DNA of 64,000 bases from positions 113,755,793 through 113,819,792 of the forward strand of contig OZ024929.1 in the NCBI GenBank assembly GCA_964017235.1, given 5' to 3'. The notes under the pieces were generated by a model. It made no database searches and was not told where the DNA came from. It saw only the letters and a list, made by a program, of their open reading frames with translations. This document shows, piece by piece, positions 1 through 12,959 of the stretch. The DNA comes from Sabellastarte sp. h YS-2021. Lineage: Eukaryota; Annelida; Polychaeta; Sabellida; Sabellidae. Every line of letters begins with the position of its first letter. Position 1 is the first letter of the stretch. Both the position numbers and the translations under genes were made by a program.

Positions 1-754
1 GCAAGGTACTTGCATAAAACTTTATTAAGACTTGTTATTCTGTGGATAGTCTCAGGTAGACACTTTCTTGTCCAGAATGTTGGTTTGTCAGACCCTGAAA
101 TGTAAAGGACAAATGGCTTGTTAGTTCTTAAATATGCAAATTATCATATCATAAATGGATAAGCAATTGGTTTATCTTATTTTGTCAAAAATGCAGTTCT
201 TAAATATGTTGCAAAAGTAAGATGATTAAACTCTACATTGTACAATAACATCACACACAAAGTAGTGACATGTAATGACAGTTAACAACATCTGCCTTAA
301 TACCTTAACCTATTTCAATAGCCTTAAGGCTAAATCTGCAAGATAAATATCAACACCCTTATCTAGCAGTGGCTTTCTAGACTTTCTCACCTTGCAGTGG
401 CTTTTACTCAAGATGTAATTAACTGCCATAACATGCCACAAACTTTGTACAAAATAAAAACTATTTACACCTGAATTTTATTTTCTTGAACCTGGGTATA
501 AGTAACCAAAGAAAGATACTTCCCATGAAAACTGCTGCAATGACCCAAGACCGAAAGAAACGACTGGAACCATTTGTTCACATTTTCTTCACAGCAACTG
601 AAACAGATAATGTAACTCTACAATGGTGTAATATAATAAGGACTATATCAATTGACGAGTAATAATACATTCTTCAGTCTTTTCAGAAAAAAATGAATAG
701 GATTCTATGCTCAGCTTAATCATTATTTGTGTTGCAGTTTTGTTCATGTTTGTA
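1..754. other. AT-rich unique sequence
   Basis: No gene or repeat recognised. Confidence 0.5.
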
Positions 755-991
755 GGGGCCACAGTGGCAGGAGTTTTAACACTCTCGCCTCCCACCTCGG
801 AGATCGGAGTTTGTATCCCGGCCTGACCTCAAGTGGGAAAGCTGGTAGTTGATTGCTGTTGGTAAGCAGTTTACAGTACAGAACCTTGACCAACTGTATG
901 TACAGGTTTCCTCTGCACACAAAACTACCCGTCATGATATGACCTAAACAATGTGTTGGAAGCAACATTAAAACCTAAATAAATAAATAAA
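755..991 (+). mobile_element. tRNA-derived SINE, family A (near full length)
   Basis: The head has an A-box-like part (cacagtggcaggagttttaac) and a decayed B box (ggagtttgtatcccgg). The body contains cagtttacagtacagaacc, aactgtatgtac and actacccgtcatgatatgac, and the tail ends in (aaat)n. It matches the minus-strand copies at 30503 and 31402. Confidence 0.75.
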
Positions 992-1307
992 TGTTCGTGT
1001 TTGTAGGACAGAAAGAGAAAATTCTGTATGTCTATATAACTTGTGTGGACAGAATGGATGGGAGAGGAAACCAGAGTAAACTAGTTGTTCTGCACTGCAA
1101 ACCATCTGGCATCAGATGTAATGTTCTTCTAACATTCAAACTATTAACTTCTAAGGTTGGATGCTAGATTGCACTACAATCCTTGACTAAATATTCAGTA
1201 GAAGTTTATGACAGCAATAATTTCTCAATGATAAAACAAGGCCCACAGAATTGACCAAACCAATGTGTCCAAAATTTCTGAAACACAACACATTATATTG
1301 AAAGTTC

Positions 1308-1452
1308 AAATTTGGGTTTTTTCGTCCTGTTCAACAGCCAAGGTCATATTGGGACAGGTCCTCAGCATTGTTACTTGTGGGAATTGAACCCACACAGAAG
1401 TGACAACCTGTGATTAGATGCCAAACTTGCTAACTAATAGGCCACTGAGGAC
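1308..1452 (-). mobile_element. tRNA-derived SINE, family B
   Basis: On the minus strand the head is GTCCTCAGTGGCCTATTAG then TTAGCAAG, with B box GGGTTCAATTCCC. It is followed by aatgctgaggacctgtcccaa and a short tail. Related copies are at 30905 and 51534. Confidence 0.65.
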
Positions 1453-2570
1453 ATTCACATATTGTATTAGTCAAAGACTTATTTCATTAGAATGTCAGTA
1501 CAAATGCTAAGCATTCATTTCATTGGAAAAAGCCATTTATACAGGATAAAAGTTTCGCACAAAATTATTTTTTTCCTTCAAATCTATGAACTAAAATAGC
1601 AAAAATTAATGCCCAATAAAAATACTATGTGCCATTTAAGCATTTTATTTGGTTACCTTACAATCTTTTCAGTAATACAGCAGTGATAAAGCCAACTTGA
1701 ACTGGACACTTCATTATGAAATAGCACTCATAAAACAGAAGAAAACAAATATTTTTAGTCACCACGTAAACTGTATGAAAAAATAAACAGGAAACAAGTA
1801 TAAAAAAATGACAGAATCATGATAGAATCTAGTTGATAATTGCTTGGCCAGTCATCAGAACTATCGAGTTGAATGCTGCAACTGAATTAAATAATTAAAT
1901 CTATGACACTCACAGCAGAACCCCTATTATCTGACCTATTATCCAAACACTCAATTATATAAACTAAATGCCATTCTTCCAAACTTGCATTTACCGGTTA
2001 TTTTATGGAAAAGTACTTCTACCACTACATAAACCTTTTATTGCCTAAATATTGTACTTTGTCCAAGTAGGGTCAGATAACAGATCTTCCATATACCTGA
2101 CACTCCGGCAAATACATAAATGTGTATGTAAATATGTAATAGAAAACCAATGATGCATTAAAGAGAATGAATACTCTTTTGAAAAGAATAATTCTATGAA
2201 AAGGGCACATTTTTCTGTGAGGCTATGTGCTAATAAGATTAAATATTTGGAAAATAAAATGACAATAGGGGTTTTACTGTCATCTGAAAATGAGATCAAC
2301 TGGTACACAACCTGAAATGTAAGAGAGTAAACTATGCTGAACAGACAAATGTTATACAATCTAGACAAGCTATGCAAATAAGTTTGAATTTCTCAAAATT
2401 AAATTCACTATCATTGTAAAGTTCTTACAAAATACACAAGAGATAATATTGGTATCTATTTAATGGGAAATTTTAATTCTGAAATCAATGCCAAAACAAT
2501 TGGAAAGTAATTTAGAATTCCAAATTGGATGGATACTAGCAAACTACCTAGATGAATTCTAATGGAACCC
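1453..2570. other. AT-rich unique sequence
   Basis: Short open frames only. None has splice borders or motifs that I can support. Confidence 0.5.
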
Positions 2571-2735
2571 CCACAGTACAACAAGAGGGCGAGGTGTTCA
2601 CACGAACTACCAGTAATTCCCCTACAACCCCCAGTGTGAGAGAGACTGCTCCTTCACAACATACACCCCAGTCCCAGACTGGATTGTACCCCTCTGACAC
2701 CCATATATAAGGGGTTAATACCTGTGTAGTAAGAC
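2571..2735 (-). repeat. Dispersed repeat, copy 1
   Basis: Read on the minus strand, acacaggtattaacccc and gtcagaggggtacaatcc match, with changes, the plus-strand segment at 27230-27400. Family unknown. Confidence 0.45.
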
Positions 2736-3204
2736 AGTGGAGATAGAACCAAGGAAGAGTCTGTGAAAGGCTACAAAATAAGTCACACTGAACTGTAAAT
2801 TCTACAGAGGCAAGAAAACTGCACAGTAGAAAACTCTTACTCAGTGCCATTATGATATGAAAATATACACGTTAAACTAAAACTTTGACTAAATAAAGTC
2901 TGATTCAAAGACTTAAACCCCTACATCATATCTTTCTACACAGGTATATCTATTCACATTTCCTTTCTACTGGATGCCCTTGCATATAGAAAATACATAT
3001 TGAAGAATGGGCTGCCCATATATCAATCACACCCGACCCTTCACCCCTCTAATTTTTATGTTTTAATACAGCTTGTGAGGGGTCAAGCCAGGTTTTTCAA
3101 ACAACTAAAAAAACAGCAGCAATGCCCGTAACCCCAGCCCAGTGAAATAGCATTAAACACCAAAGATGCAGAAGAGGTAACACAACTTAAAGGTAAGGAG
3201 TCTC

Positions 3205-3790
3205 TCAGAATAGACAAAGTTAAGTAAAGGTGCAAACGAAAATAACATGCAACAGGGCAAATGTATGTAAAGACAAAGTAAAACTAAGGCAATTTAAAAG
3301 CAAGAAGGCAGCATTAATTAGTAAACTAAAAATTATGAAGCTGTGAAGTTTCTTATTTGACGTATGGCTGGCAAAGGAGACAGTAGAATCATAATAATCA
3401 GTTGCAGCAATCATATATCTTGTGATAGAAGTATATCTCAAGTATGGAAGCAGAAAACATTTTGGCAAAGCGAAAGTTAAACATAATACCAAAGTCACGT
3501 CATACCATTGCACATGTACATGCCTCAGTGACCTAGCACGTATCAACTTTCTACATCTTACATTTTACAAGATACAGCCAAGACAAGATTTTAAAGGTTA
3601 AGGTCACCTTTGCAAGGTGAAATCAAGGTCACACTATTAGGTTGCACACCCACAATTCAAGGTCACACCATGGTGTTGTACACCTACACCTCCAAATCAA
3701 TGTACCCCAAAAGTATCTACTTTTTACATCTTATGGTTTCTGTGATACAGCGTAGAGATGATTACTGTTCCCACCGTCCACCCACTTGCC
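3205..3790 (+). repeat. Composite AGGTCA repeat, copy 1
   Basis: Contains taaactaaaaattatgaagc and cagttgcagcaatcatatat, as in the copy at 45960. It ends with one to two units of the tatcaactttctac...aaggtcac module that is expanded at 46365-47860. Confidence 0.65.
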
Positions 3791-4814
3791 CAGTCATATG
3801 CCATAGATAAAAACAATACTCACACAGCCTTTAAAGGTTGTGAGGTAAAAAGTCATCCCGAACGCAAATCGGTTTCTGAACTGTGTCAAATCATGATGAA
3901 CATAGGCTACCAAGTGCAATTCTCACCAAACTGAACCAAATATGTTCTATCCAAGTACAAAGCAGACATTTGATTTTGGTTGTAGTCCCAGTTTTCTTCT
4001 CATTTTATATTATATTGTAATACAGTCGATTTCCAATAATTAGGCTTTGGTGCAAGCTGTGGGCTTACTTTGTATACATAGGCCTACAATACATGTTCTG
4101 GTGCAGGGCCCTCAAACAGGTTTTACTTCATACGTATTTAATTTATGTTCGTTCTATTTAGACAGTCTTCTGTATTTCATTTAAAACTGACCAAATCATA
4201 TAAAACGTAGAAGGAAACCACTAGTAATCTTTAAAATGTCTCCAAAAAATTTTATATTTTAATTTCGGCATTGTATCAATTTTTTCAAATGTAACAGAAT
4301 CAAAGAGTGTAAACTGTCGAATCAGAAAATACTTTAAAAGTCTTCAATGACACTACTTTCCAATGTATATTTATTGTACAAGCATCAGTATAAAGAAAAG
4401 AGAAAAAAATTTCTGAATTTCAGAAGAAACTGTTTAATAATGATGAACGGAACTAGAATATAAGCAGAAAAAATTTCACTAAATGCAGTTCTAAGATTTT
4501 TCAAAGAGTCAAATTGTTTTATATATAATGTCAGTTGCAGGGTCCAAACACAAATCATTATTTCCATTCACTTTATTTATTTTATTGTACTCTTTTTCAT
4601 ATCGTTTCTTTTATTATATTTCTTATATGCACTAACTATATTGAATGCAGATAATCATATGTTTATAGCAAGAGGCTATAGATCAGGTTCCCATTCATTA
4701 GAAATGCTACCTATCCATCGGGTCCCCTGTCATATTTTACAAGTGGGTACATGTATATGAAGGTCATTTATTATGACATAAATGAAAAGAAGTTGGGCGA
4801 AGTTAAAACAACTG
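3791..4814. other. AT-rich unique sequence
   Basis: Nothing recognised. Confidence 0.5.
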
Positions 4815-5408
4815 CAGGGGCCAATTCCACTAAAGGACTTAAACTAAGTCCCTTTATTGGCTAAGTCAGGGACTTAAATCTAAGACTTTGGTCTCTAAGC
4901 TAGGTCTGGGACCTAAAATGGATTTCACAAAAGTGACTTAGCTAAGTCCAAGCTTATCAAATAACCACAGTGGTTTTCTGTGTCATGTGACATTTTATAT
5001 CTATTCAAAATATAATATTGGAGCCATATATCCTTCATTTGATGTATTTTATCTACGGATAAGGGCGGTTTTGAAATGGAAAACCTTGTTGCTACATATA
5101 AACTTTACCAAAGACTACTTTAGTGAGGTTTTCTGTGTAATTATACTTTATTTACAGCCATTTCAAATTTTGAAGTGGAGAAAAGTTTATGGCGGCCATA
5201 TTTAAGTCCTCTTTACAAAATTTAAGCCCATTACCTCCCAGACTTGAAGTTAAGTCCACTGACTTTAGCGGATTTCACAAAGCAGCTAAGTCCATGAAAT
5301 TGCTAAGTCTAAGACCACAACTTAACATTCTTTTTACAAAATATAAGACCAAAGTCTTAAATCTAAGTCTAAATCTGGACTTAAGTCCGTTTGTGAAATC
5401 GGCCCCAG
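4815..5408. mobile_element. Inverted-repeat element, about 594 bp (MITE-like)
   Basis: The left end caggggccaattccac...aaggacttaa pairs with the right end read on the minus strand, ctggggccgatttcac...cggacttaag. The interior is full of short direct and inverted aagtc/gactt units. The CAGGGGCC terminus recalls hAT elements, but no matching 8-bp flank was seen. Confidence 0.65.
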
Positions 5409-5734
5409 AAGAGTTTGATAATTTGATCTTGTCAGAACATGTTCAAATCTGAAGTGATAATTTCATTACCTCTTTTTAGTAATCACATGAGAATGCAATT
5501 TACTAAGTAAGGCCAGACAATTTCATCATTTAGTACAGCAACTATTAACCAACCCAAAGAGCTAGTTCAAGCAGGCTTACATACAGATCCGTACATTAGA
5601 ATAAAATGGGGCCCATACATTAGCAATACCTAGTACCTGCTATTGATCATGTCCCTATTTGTTAGCCACTTTGAAAATTTTATGATGGAGGAGTCTCATG
5701 TGGATCATTTAAAGCTATTTATCACAATTCAGCC

Positions 5735-5818
5735 ATTACGTGTAATGACTGGACCCTATTTTCAGTCATTACACGAAATGACTGAAAATTTCAGTAATTA
5801 CGCGTAATGACTGGTTTC
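5735..5818. repeat. Short palindromic cluster
   Basis: Three variants of cattac(gt/ac/gc)gtaatgactg occur in both orientations within 80 bases. Together they can fold into a long hairpin. Confidence 0.55.
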
Positions 5819-5942
5819 ACAGATTAACTGTAACATATATATGCTTATTTTTTTCTCTCTACAGTGAATATTCTTGTGAGAAGGCTTTATATAATCTGTT
5901 ATGAATTCTGCTTAATTGTGTCAATAAAATGTTGTTCATGAA

Positions 5943-6744
5943 CCCAGTAAACATTAGAAACGTTTTAAAATGGTTTAAATGTTTACAAAGCATTTCAAAA
6001 ACCTATTTAACTCTATCCTATGGTTTTCCAAACGTTTCCAAACAAACTTTTACACTGCAATATTTAAAAAGATGTTTTACAAACATTCTATATACAAACG
6101 TTTTCACTGAAAATGTTTATTAAAAGCTTACAACAAAACTCAAGACGCTAGGTTTGACTGGAAACGTTTTAAACATTGAAAAAATAGCTAAAGAAATGAA
6201 GGTTTTCTGGAAATGTTTTTCAAACATTCATCATGAAATGTTTGATGAACAGTACACAAAAAAATGTTTAAACAACATTGTTGATCAAATGTTTTAAAAA
6301 CATTCTATCAAAAATGTTTTTTAAACCTATGCTTATTAATCTTCACCTTCAAACATGTCCAAACAAAGATGGCAGTGAGCAATAATAGATGATTTTAGAG
6401 GACTTTGTCACAAATTGCCCCACATACAATCCCTAAAAGTAAGAATTGAATTGGGGCATAAATTTTAAACCACTATCTTACAATTTTAGACATAAAAATA
6501 ATATTTTCCTCAGTGAGCAACCTTAAAAAGATATTGAATTTGACCTCTGACCCCATTATTATTCAGACATTACTATGTTCATTTGTAATGTTTTTCTAAC
6601 ATTTATTATTAAACGTTTAATAAACGGTGTACATGAAATGTTTTAAAAACATTGTATTATAAATGGTTTTCGTACCCATCATTATTTAACCTTTGCCAAA
6701 TGTTTCCTCTCAAACATTTGCAAAACCCAAAAATGTTTACTGGG
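5943..6744 (-). mobile_element. CCCAGTAAACATT element, copy 1 (inverted orientation)
   Basis: Bounded by cccagtaaacatt on the left and its inverse aatgtttactggg on the right. The interior has many aaacgttt/aacattt units and a conserved core (aatttgacctctgacccca, cttacaattttagacataaa). Relative to the copies at 20703 and 40840 it is reversed. Confidence 0.8.
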
Positions 6745-7344
6745 AAAAACACAGTGCCATTAAATAACTAAAAACACCCCCTTACAGTCTGACAGTCACA
6801 TGTCTGAGAGGGCGGGTTAATATGTTTGTTTTTTAGTCTGTGTTCACGAGAACTAACAAAAGTAATGAGATCTTGCTGAAATTTTACACTGGAATGGAAG
6901 GATTGTATTTTGGGAAAGATCTGGATCATATTCTAGTTACCAAAAATCCTGAATTTTCAAAGGTCCTATTTTAAATATATCTTCAATGACTTTATTTTTC
7001 TGGTTTACATTACTCAAACAGTAACGAGTGGATCGTCATGAAATATTATGGCAGGACCTGGCCAAAGGAAGAAGTGATTACATGTTAGGAAAGACACAGG
7101 TTATACTCTGGATGCAAAAATAAGTCTGAATTTTCAGAAATATGCCCTGGAGGAGGTCTAAGCTGTATGAGTGCTTTCTAGTTAACTACAACATTAGAAT
7201 TGGAAATTACTAATAAAGCTCGAAAATTCCAAAGCTATGTGGCGGTTAAAACATTCTACAGTTGATAATGATTATGAATTAAGTTTGAACTGTGAAATGA
7301 ACTTTTAAAAAAACCTCTAGTAAAGTAATAAACTTACAAATATA

Positions 7345-7573
7345 TAGAGTAAGAAATCTAAAATTCGCCACATATCTGAAATTCGCCACATGTTGAAATA
7401 CTAATAAAATTAATAAATTGAGGTGAGATTTGTTGAATGTACAGTAAATTAAGGCTTTTTGAACTGAAAAATACCAATGTTAAAACAAAATATCATTTTC
7501 TTTGTAAAATTAACAGAGGTTTTAGAGGTGGCAAATTTCAGATTTGTGGCGAATTTTAGATTTCTTACTCTAA
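7345..7573. mobile_element. Foldback element with ~45-bp inverted repeats
   Basis: tagagtaagaaatctaaaat followed by tcgccacatatctgaaattc is repeated inverted at the right end (gatttgtggcgaattttag then atttcttactcta). TA at both borders is consistent with a Tc1/mariner-type target site, though TA also belongs to the palindrome. Confidence 0.65.
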
Positions 7574-8229
7574 TTAGATGATGTCTGAAAATAAAAGCTT
7601 TAAAGTTAAACAATAAAAGTGAATCAATTATATTTCCCATTAATAGGACCTCCAACTGTCCTCTTGTTTTAATTATTGGAAAAAAAACTTTTTATAACAG
7701 AGAACAGTCTCCTTTGCAATGCAAATTGAGAAAACCATATGAAAAATGATATACGAAACACTTTTAATGTGGAAGTGACTGCTGAAATAACACTTCCTGA
7801 AGTGATGAAAATATATCAGATCACTGGAAAATAGAGTAACGCAAGTATTTCTACATAAAATCTACTTTTCCTCCATTGCAATTTGTAAAACCAGTCCTAT
7901 CAGAATCTACCTTCTAAGCGATGTTACCACTTGGAGGGGACACAAGGTTAAAGAGGAATGTGAACTCCTCAGCATTTACACCAGTACATGGGACATCAAT
8001 GTATCCGATGTTGCTTTACTTGACATTCATTACTTTTGTCTAAAAGAGTAAAGCAGTAGTACAACACAGGTTTTAGAATTTACAAAAAAATACGAGAACT
8101 CAAACTACCTAACTATTGACTTTTCAGCCTTAAATTTTGTTTATTCTTGGCTGAAACTGAAGCACAGGTGGCTTAAATATTAAAAGCTATTGAACAATTT
8201 ACACATTAAAATCTGAGTGTTTGAATATA

Positions 8230-8295
8230 TTTTTTTATTTTTATTTGGGGTTTTACATCGCTTTCAACACTGTACAGGTCATATCACTGACATTT
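8230..8295 (-). mobile_element. SINE family A, 3' end only
   Basis: atttggggttttacatcgc plus tttcaacactgtacaggtc is the reverse complement of the family A tail. Body and head are missing. Confidence 0.6.
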
Positions 8296-10074
8296 GGCTA
8301 AAAATTCTGCATGTACACCTTGGTGATAAATTTCAGAGATATTTGTCAACTAAAGTCAAATTGGGGATTTTATGTCAATTTAAACAGCCATAAGAACAAT
8401 TGACAGGTTTATGTGACTACACATTTATGCAATCAAGTGTATAATGTAATCGAGTTTAAAAGAAACTCTCTATGGTTTAACACTTTCAAAAGAAATGGGT
8501 ATATTAAGATGACCAATTAATAAAGAGAATAAAATTCTGACCTTGTACAGTGACCTTCACAACATACTCCAATTGTGTTAAAATATTTAGCTAGAATGAA
8601 TGAAAATAGAAATAAAATAAAACAGAAGCATATATATGGTGTCAAATATATGTAAATACTCTAGAAAAAGAAATAATGGTCTCAGCTAAAAGGATGCTTA
8701 AGTTTGCAATATGTTACCAAAGAGATCAGTTTCAGAAATCATTCAGAAACAGACCCAAAAATCTAGAAATAAAATATTTCAATTCAGGTATCAGCTGTAT
8801 GAAATAACCAAACTATGCAGTCTCCATTTTTTTAAAGTCTCAAAGCAAAGCATGAAAACAAAAGAAATGGACATGTCATAGTACTGAGTATCTTAATTTT
8901 GAACAAGTTTGTATCTTTTCTGTTACAAACAAATAGCAACAATAATTAATGCAATTTTTATAACTTCAAACAGTATAATCCTGAATATTTTAAATACACA
9001 AAAAATGTAAGTACACTTAGTTTATCCAATGAACATTCATCCATTCCTGTCACATGATGCATTACAAACTGTTGTAAAAACCCTTAAGCATTACTTTACA
9101 ATATACATAAAACAATAAAATAAAAATACCGACTTTCAAAGTATTCCTTTTCACTGCAAGTTTTTTTTTCATTTCTTTTTCAATGACTTTTTTAAATAGA
9201 TTTTTATTATTTGTAAACTCTTGAATATGAAACAAGGAGGAACATAAATTGTGCACTTTGCATAAAGATGTCCTTCAAATTCCTACACATTTTTTGGTAA
9301 TTTTGTTGATTGCTTTTGAAATAGCTGTAAACTGAAAATGTGAACTTCCCAGGTTAACACAAATATGATTATCTGTATGCAAAGTACACCTGTATTACAC
9401 TTTTTTCCTTCCTTATTTTGCATTGTTTTAAATTTGTCTACTTTCTGCAATGAAAAAGCTAAATAAGTTGTATATTTTCCAGACAGATGTCCTAAAAATG
9501 CATTCACCAATTTTTTTTTAAATTATTGACATATTGTAAAAAGGAAATGGAAGCTAAATAGCTTTAAATTTAACGAATATGTGCATAAACATCTGTATGC
9601 AAAGAACATTCATCTAAAATAATTTTTTCTATCATTTATTTTAAAATTTTTCTTATTTTTCATAATAAATTATCGTTATTTGTTTTTATTTTTTGTAAGT
9701 TTTGTTAAATACACCTTTACGTAATGTAATTTTATACAACAATTTTAAAATACAAGTGTTAAACTGAAAATGTTTCACTCAGCTGGATACGTGTGGAAAT
9801 GTAATGTCTGTATGTAAAATACACAAACTTAAAACAAAGTGCACTAACATTTTCAATTTTCAGCGGAATTTCAACACTTATATTACACCAAATGCACCAA
9901 CACTAACATGACACCAAGTGCACTAACATTGCACTGAAACTGCACACAATATAGTAACATTACACAAAGTGCACTAACGTAAAACATCATGTAGTAACAG
10001 TACACTAAATACAGTAACAAAGTGGTAATATCACACACCAACATAATATTACATAAAGTGCATGGAAATGTGAT

Positions 10075-10215
10075 AAATTTTTTCTTCTTAATTTTTTGTT
10101 TTAGTTTCTTTTTTTATTATTTTTTTTCTTTTTTACTTTTTGTATTTTCTCTTTTTTCATTTCTTTTTTTTAATGTTTTTTATTTTTTTTTCATTTTTCT
10201 CTTTTTTTTTTGGTG
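10075..10215. repeat. T-rich tract
   Basis: About 140 bases almost entirely T with scattered C and A, inside the tandem array. Confidence 0.8.
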
Positions 10216-10344
10216 AAAGTTTTTTAAAAGTTTATATTATGCTGCAGTACTAACACTGCACCAACACTGCACTGAAATTACACACAATATGGTAACATTA
10301 CACTTAGAGCATGTACACTGCACCAAGTGCCCAATATTAAACAT

Positions 10345-10530
10345 TTTAATTGAATTTTTTTTTGTTTTTTTCTTTGTTTTCTCTTTTTTTTTGTTTTTTT
10401 CTTTTTTTTTTTTTGCATTACTTTTCTTTTTTGTTTTTTCTTTTCATTTTTTTTTTTGGTATTTTCTTTTTTTTTTTTTCATAAATTTTCACTATTTTTT
10501 CATTGATTTTTTTTTTTTATTTATGTATGC
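10345..10530. repeat. T-rich tract
   Basis: About 185 bases of T runs up to 13 long with C, G or A interruptions. It matches the position of the 11765 tract in the next duplicated unit. Confidence 0.8.
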
Positions 10531-11764
10531 TGCGTTAACATATTCACAACAATCTAAGATATAGAAAGTGTGTACTTTCCATACAAACTCAAAATTCTTT
10601 AACATTAACTGTAAATTTGTACATTAATTTTGAAATTCTGCTGAAAACTGAAAATGTTCTACTTGAGCTGGATATGTGAACAAAACATATCACAGTATGG
10701 AAAGTACACTAACATGACACAAACACACAATTATATCATACAAAGTACACTTACACCTGCAACCTAGATGTATACTTACCTGAATAATTAGCAATAAGTT
10801 ACTAATATAGGACAGAGGAAGGCCAGTTTTGAAATTCTAATGTTAAAAATATGCCAAATTTATGTATGCCAAACATGTAAAGATATCAAATTGATTTTAA
10901 AAATACCTCTCAAAAATTTAAAATCGACCATGAAGTAACCAAAATTGGTTTAAAATTGAAAATTAAGCTTAAGGTCAACTATAAAGGTTCAAGCTGAAGA
11001 ACCGGATCTGTGCTTCTGTTCTTTCTATAAAATGTAGAACAAATCACTTCCAATAACAAAAGTGTCATTGATTTTGTACAATTTTTTTTCACCCAAATCA
11101 GAAGCCATAAAAGTTTATCGCCCGCATTTAAAAAGGAATAAAATTTATTTTTCAAGTTTATAACCTGCACAAATGTATTAAAAGGTAAAAAAAATCACAC
11201 GAAACACCAAAGGTTGCAGATGATATTTGATACAAGAAGGAAAACACAAGGAACATTAAAACACTCCAAATGTTCCAGGTGAAATTGGAGAGCATTCGTA
11301 AGGAACTAAAAACTACACAGGGAACGAACATGAACCATAAAGTGGTGAAGTATGAACAACTCACATTTGCATATTTTAGCTCATTCCATAATATGTAAAG
11401 CTTTATAACTACTTATGTTAGATATTTACATAAATACCTGAATGCAAAGAACATTCACCAAAAATATTTTTCATTTTTTTTTCTTAATAAATTAATTTAT
11501 TAATTTATTTCAAACCAATTATAAATACTGAGATAAACAAATGTTACTTTCCATACAGATATCCTCAAAATACATATGCACTTAAAGCAATTTTGTATAG
11601 GAATTTTGAAACAGATGTTAAAATTGAACATGTTCTACTGAGCTGGGTATGTGTAAAAAGTAATGTCTGTATGCAAAGTACAATAACATTGCACTGAAAT
11701 AACACAATATGGTCACAATACACTAAGTGCATGAACACTGCACCTAGTGCCAAGTTTTAAACAT

Positions 11765-11980
11765 TTTAATTTTTTTTTAATTTTAATTTTTTTTTTTGTA
11801 TTTTTTTTTTCTTTTTCTTTATTTCTTTTCTTTCTTTTTTATTTTTTCCATTTTTTTAATTTTTGTTTTCTTTATTTTTTTTTTGTATTTTTTCTTTTTT
11901 ACTTTTCTTTTCATTTTTTGTATTCTCTTTTATTTCTTTTCATAAAATGTCACTATTTTTTAATTCATTTTTTTATTTAT
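11765..11980. repeat. T-rich tract
   Basis: About 215 bases of T runs, flanked on the left by ttaaacattttaat, as in the 10345 tract. Confidence 0.8.
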
Positions 11981-12959
11981 GTATGCTGCACTAACATATT
12001 TACAACAATCCAACACTTACAAAGTGTGTACTTTCCATATAGACAATCTTAAATACTTCAACATCAATTTTAATTTTGCACATTAATTTTGATATTTTGC
12101 TAAAAACTGAAAATGTTCTACTTAAACTGGATATGTGTACAAAACATCGCTGTATGGAAAGTACACCTACATGACACAAATACACATATATCACACAAAG
12201 TACACTTCCATCTGCAACCTAGATGTATACTTACCTGAATAAATAGCAATAAGGTACTATTATAGCACAGATAGAGACTTTCAAACAATGCCAAATGCCA
12301 AAGTATGCCAAACTTGTGTATGCCAAATATGTAAGGATATCAAAAAAAATCCGTCAAAAACTGAAAATGGGTCATAAAATATAGCTCTCTGGCAAAATTT
12401 CATTAAAAATTGAAAATAAACCTTGAGGTTGAGAAAGGTCAATGCTGAAAAACAGGATCTGCGCTTCTGTTATATTTATGTACAGAAGATCACTCCCAAT
12501 ATGTACTTTTCTATTGATTTTGCATGTGTTTTATCCTCAAATAAGAAGCCATAAATGTTTATCCCATGCATTAAATATGGACTTATTTTACAACTTTGTT
12601 ATAAACTGCACCATTGTAATGAAGATAAAGTTAACCAAAGACGCAAATGGTTGCAGATGAAAATTGATATAACAAATAATTAACAAGGAATACTAAAGCT
12701 GCACTATGACACCATATTGAATGGGTCAAAATATGTCGAATAGTATTCCAGTCCTTTGAAAATTGTTTTGTAACTGAACCACAAACTGATAACGTATGGA
12801 CAGTTTACATTTGCACATGTTGGCTTAATTTATAATATCCGGAGTCTTATAAATTCACTTTGTTTGCCCACAAATAGCTTTCAGCTGCAGTTGAATCATT
12901 TTTAAAAAATATAGTCCGATAACAAACATACAGTACTCTCAAAATCTATGTGAAACTGC

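Larger units (their letters stand above)
6745..9039. other. AT-rich sequence with small elements
   Basis: Apart from the foldback at 7345-7573 and the SINE tail at 8230-8295, nothing recognised. Confidence 0.5.
9040..12850. repeat. Decayed tandem duplication array with T-rich tracts
   Basis: Segments recur in order. For example, actgaaaatgttctacttga...ctggatatgtg, tatggaaagtacac and cctagatgtatacttacctg occur at about 10640-10790 and again at 12100-12240, an offset of about 1.45 kb. Older units with tgtatgcaaagtacac and catctgtatgcaaagaacat appear at about 9370, 9590, 9780 and 11450-11680. Short gtgcactaacattacac-type units fill 9835-10060. Apparent Phe/Leu-rich open frames here are translations of T tracts. 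Confidence 0.7.

Noticed and set aside
2045..2850. 100-110 codon minus-strand frames at 2.0-2.9 kb
   Set aside because: No motif or splice support. Part overlaps a dispersed repeat that recurs at 27.2 kb.
10022..12052. Phe-rich, apparently multi-membrane open frames at 10.0-10.6 and 11.7-12.1 kb
   Set aside because: They are translations of T-rich tracts with no splice or start context.
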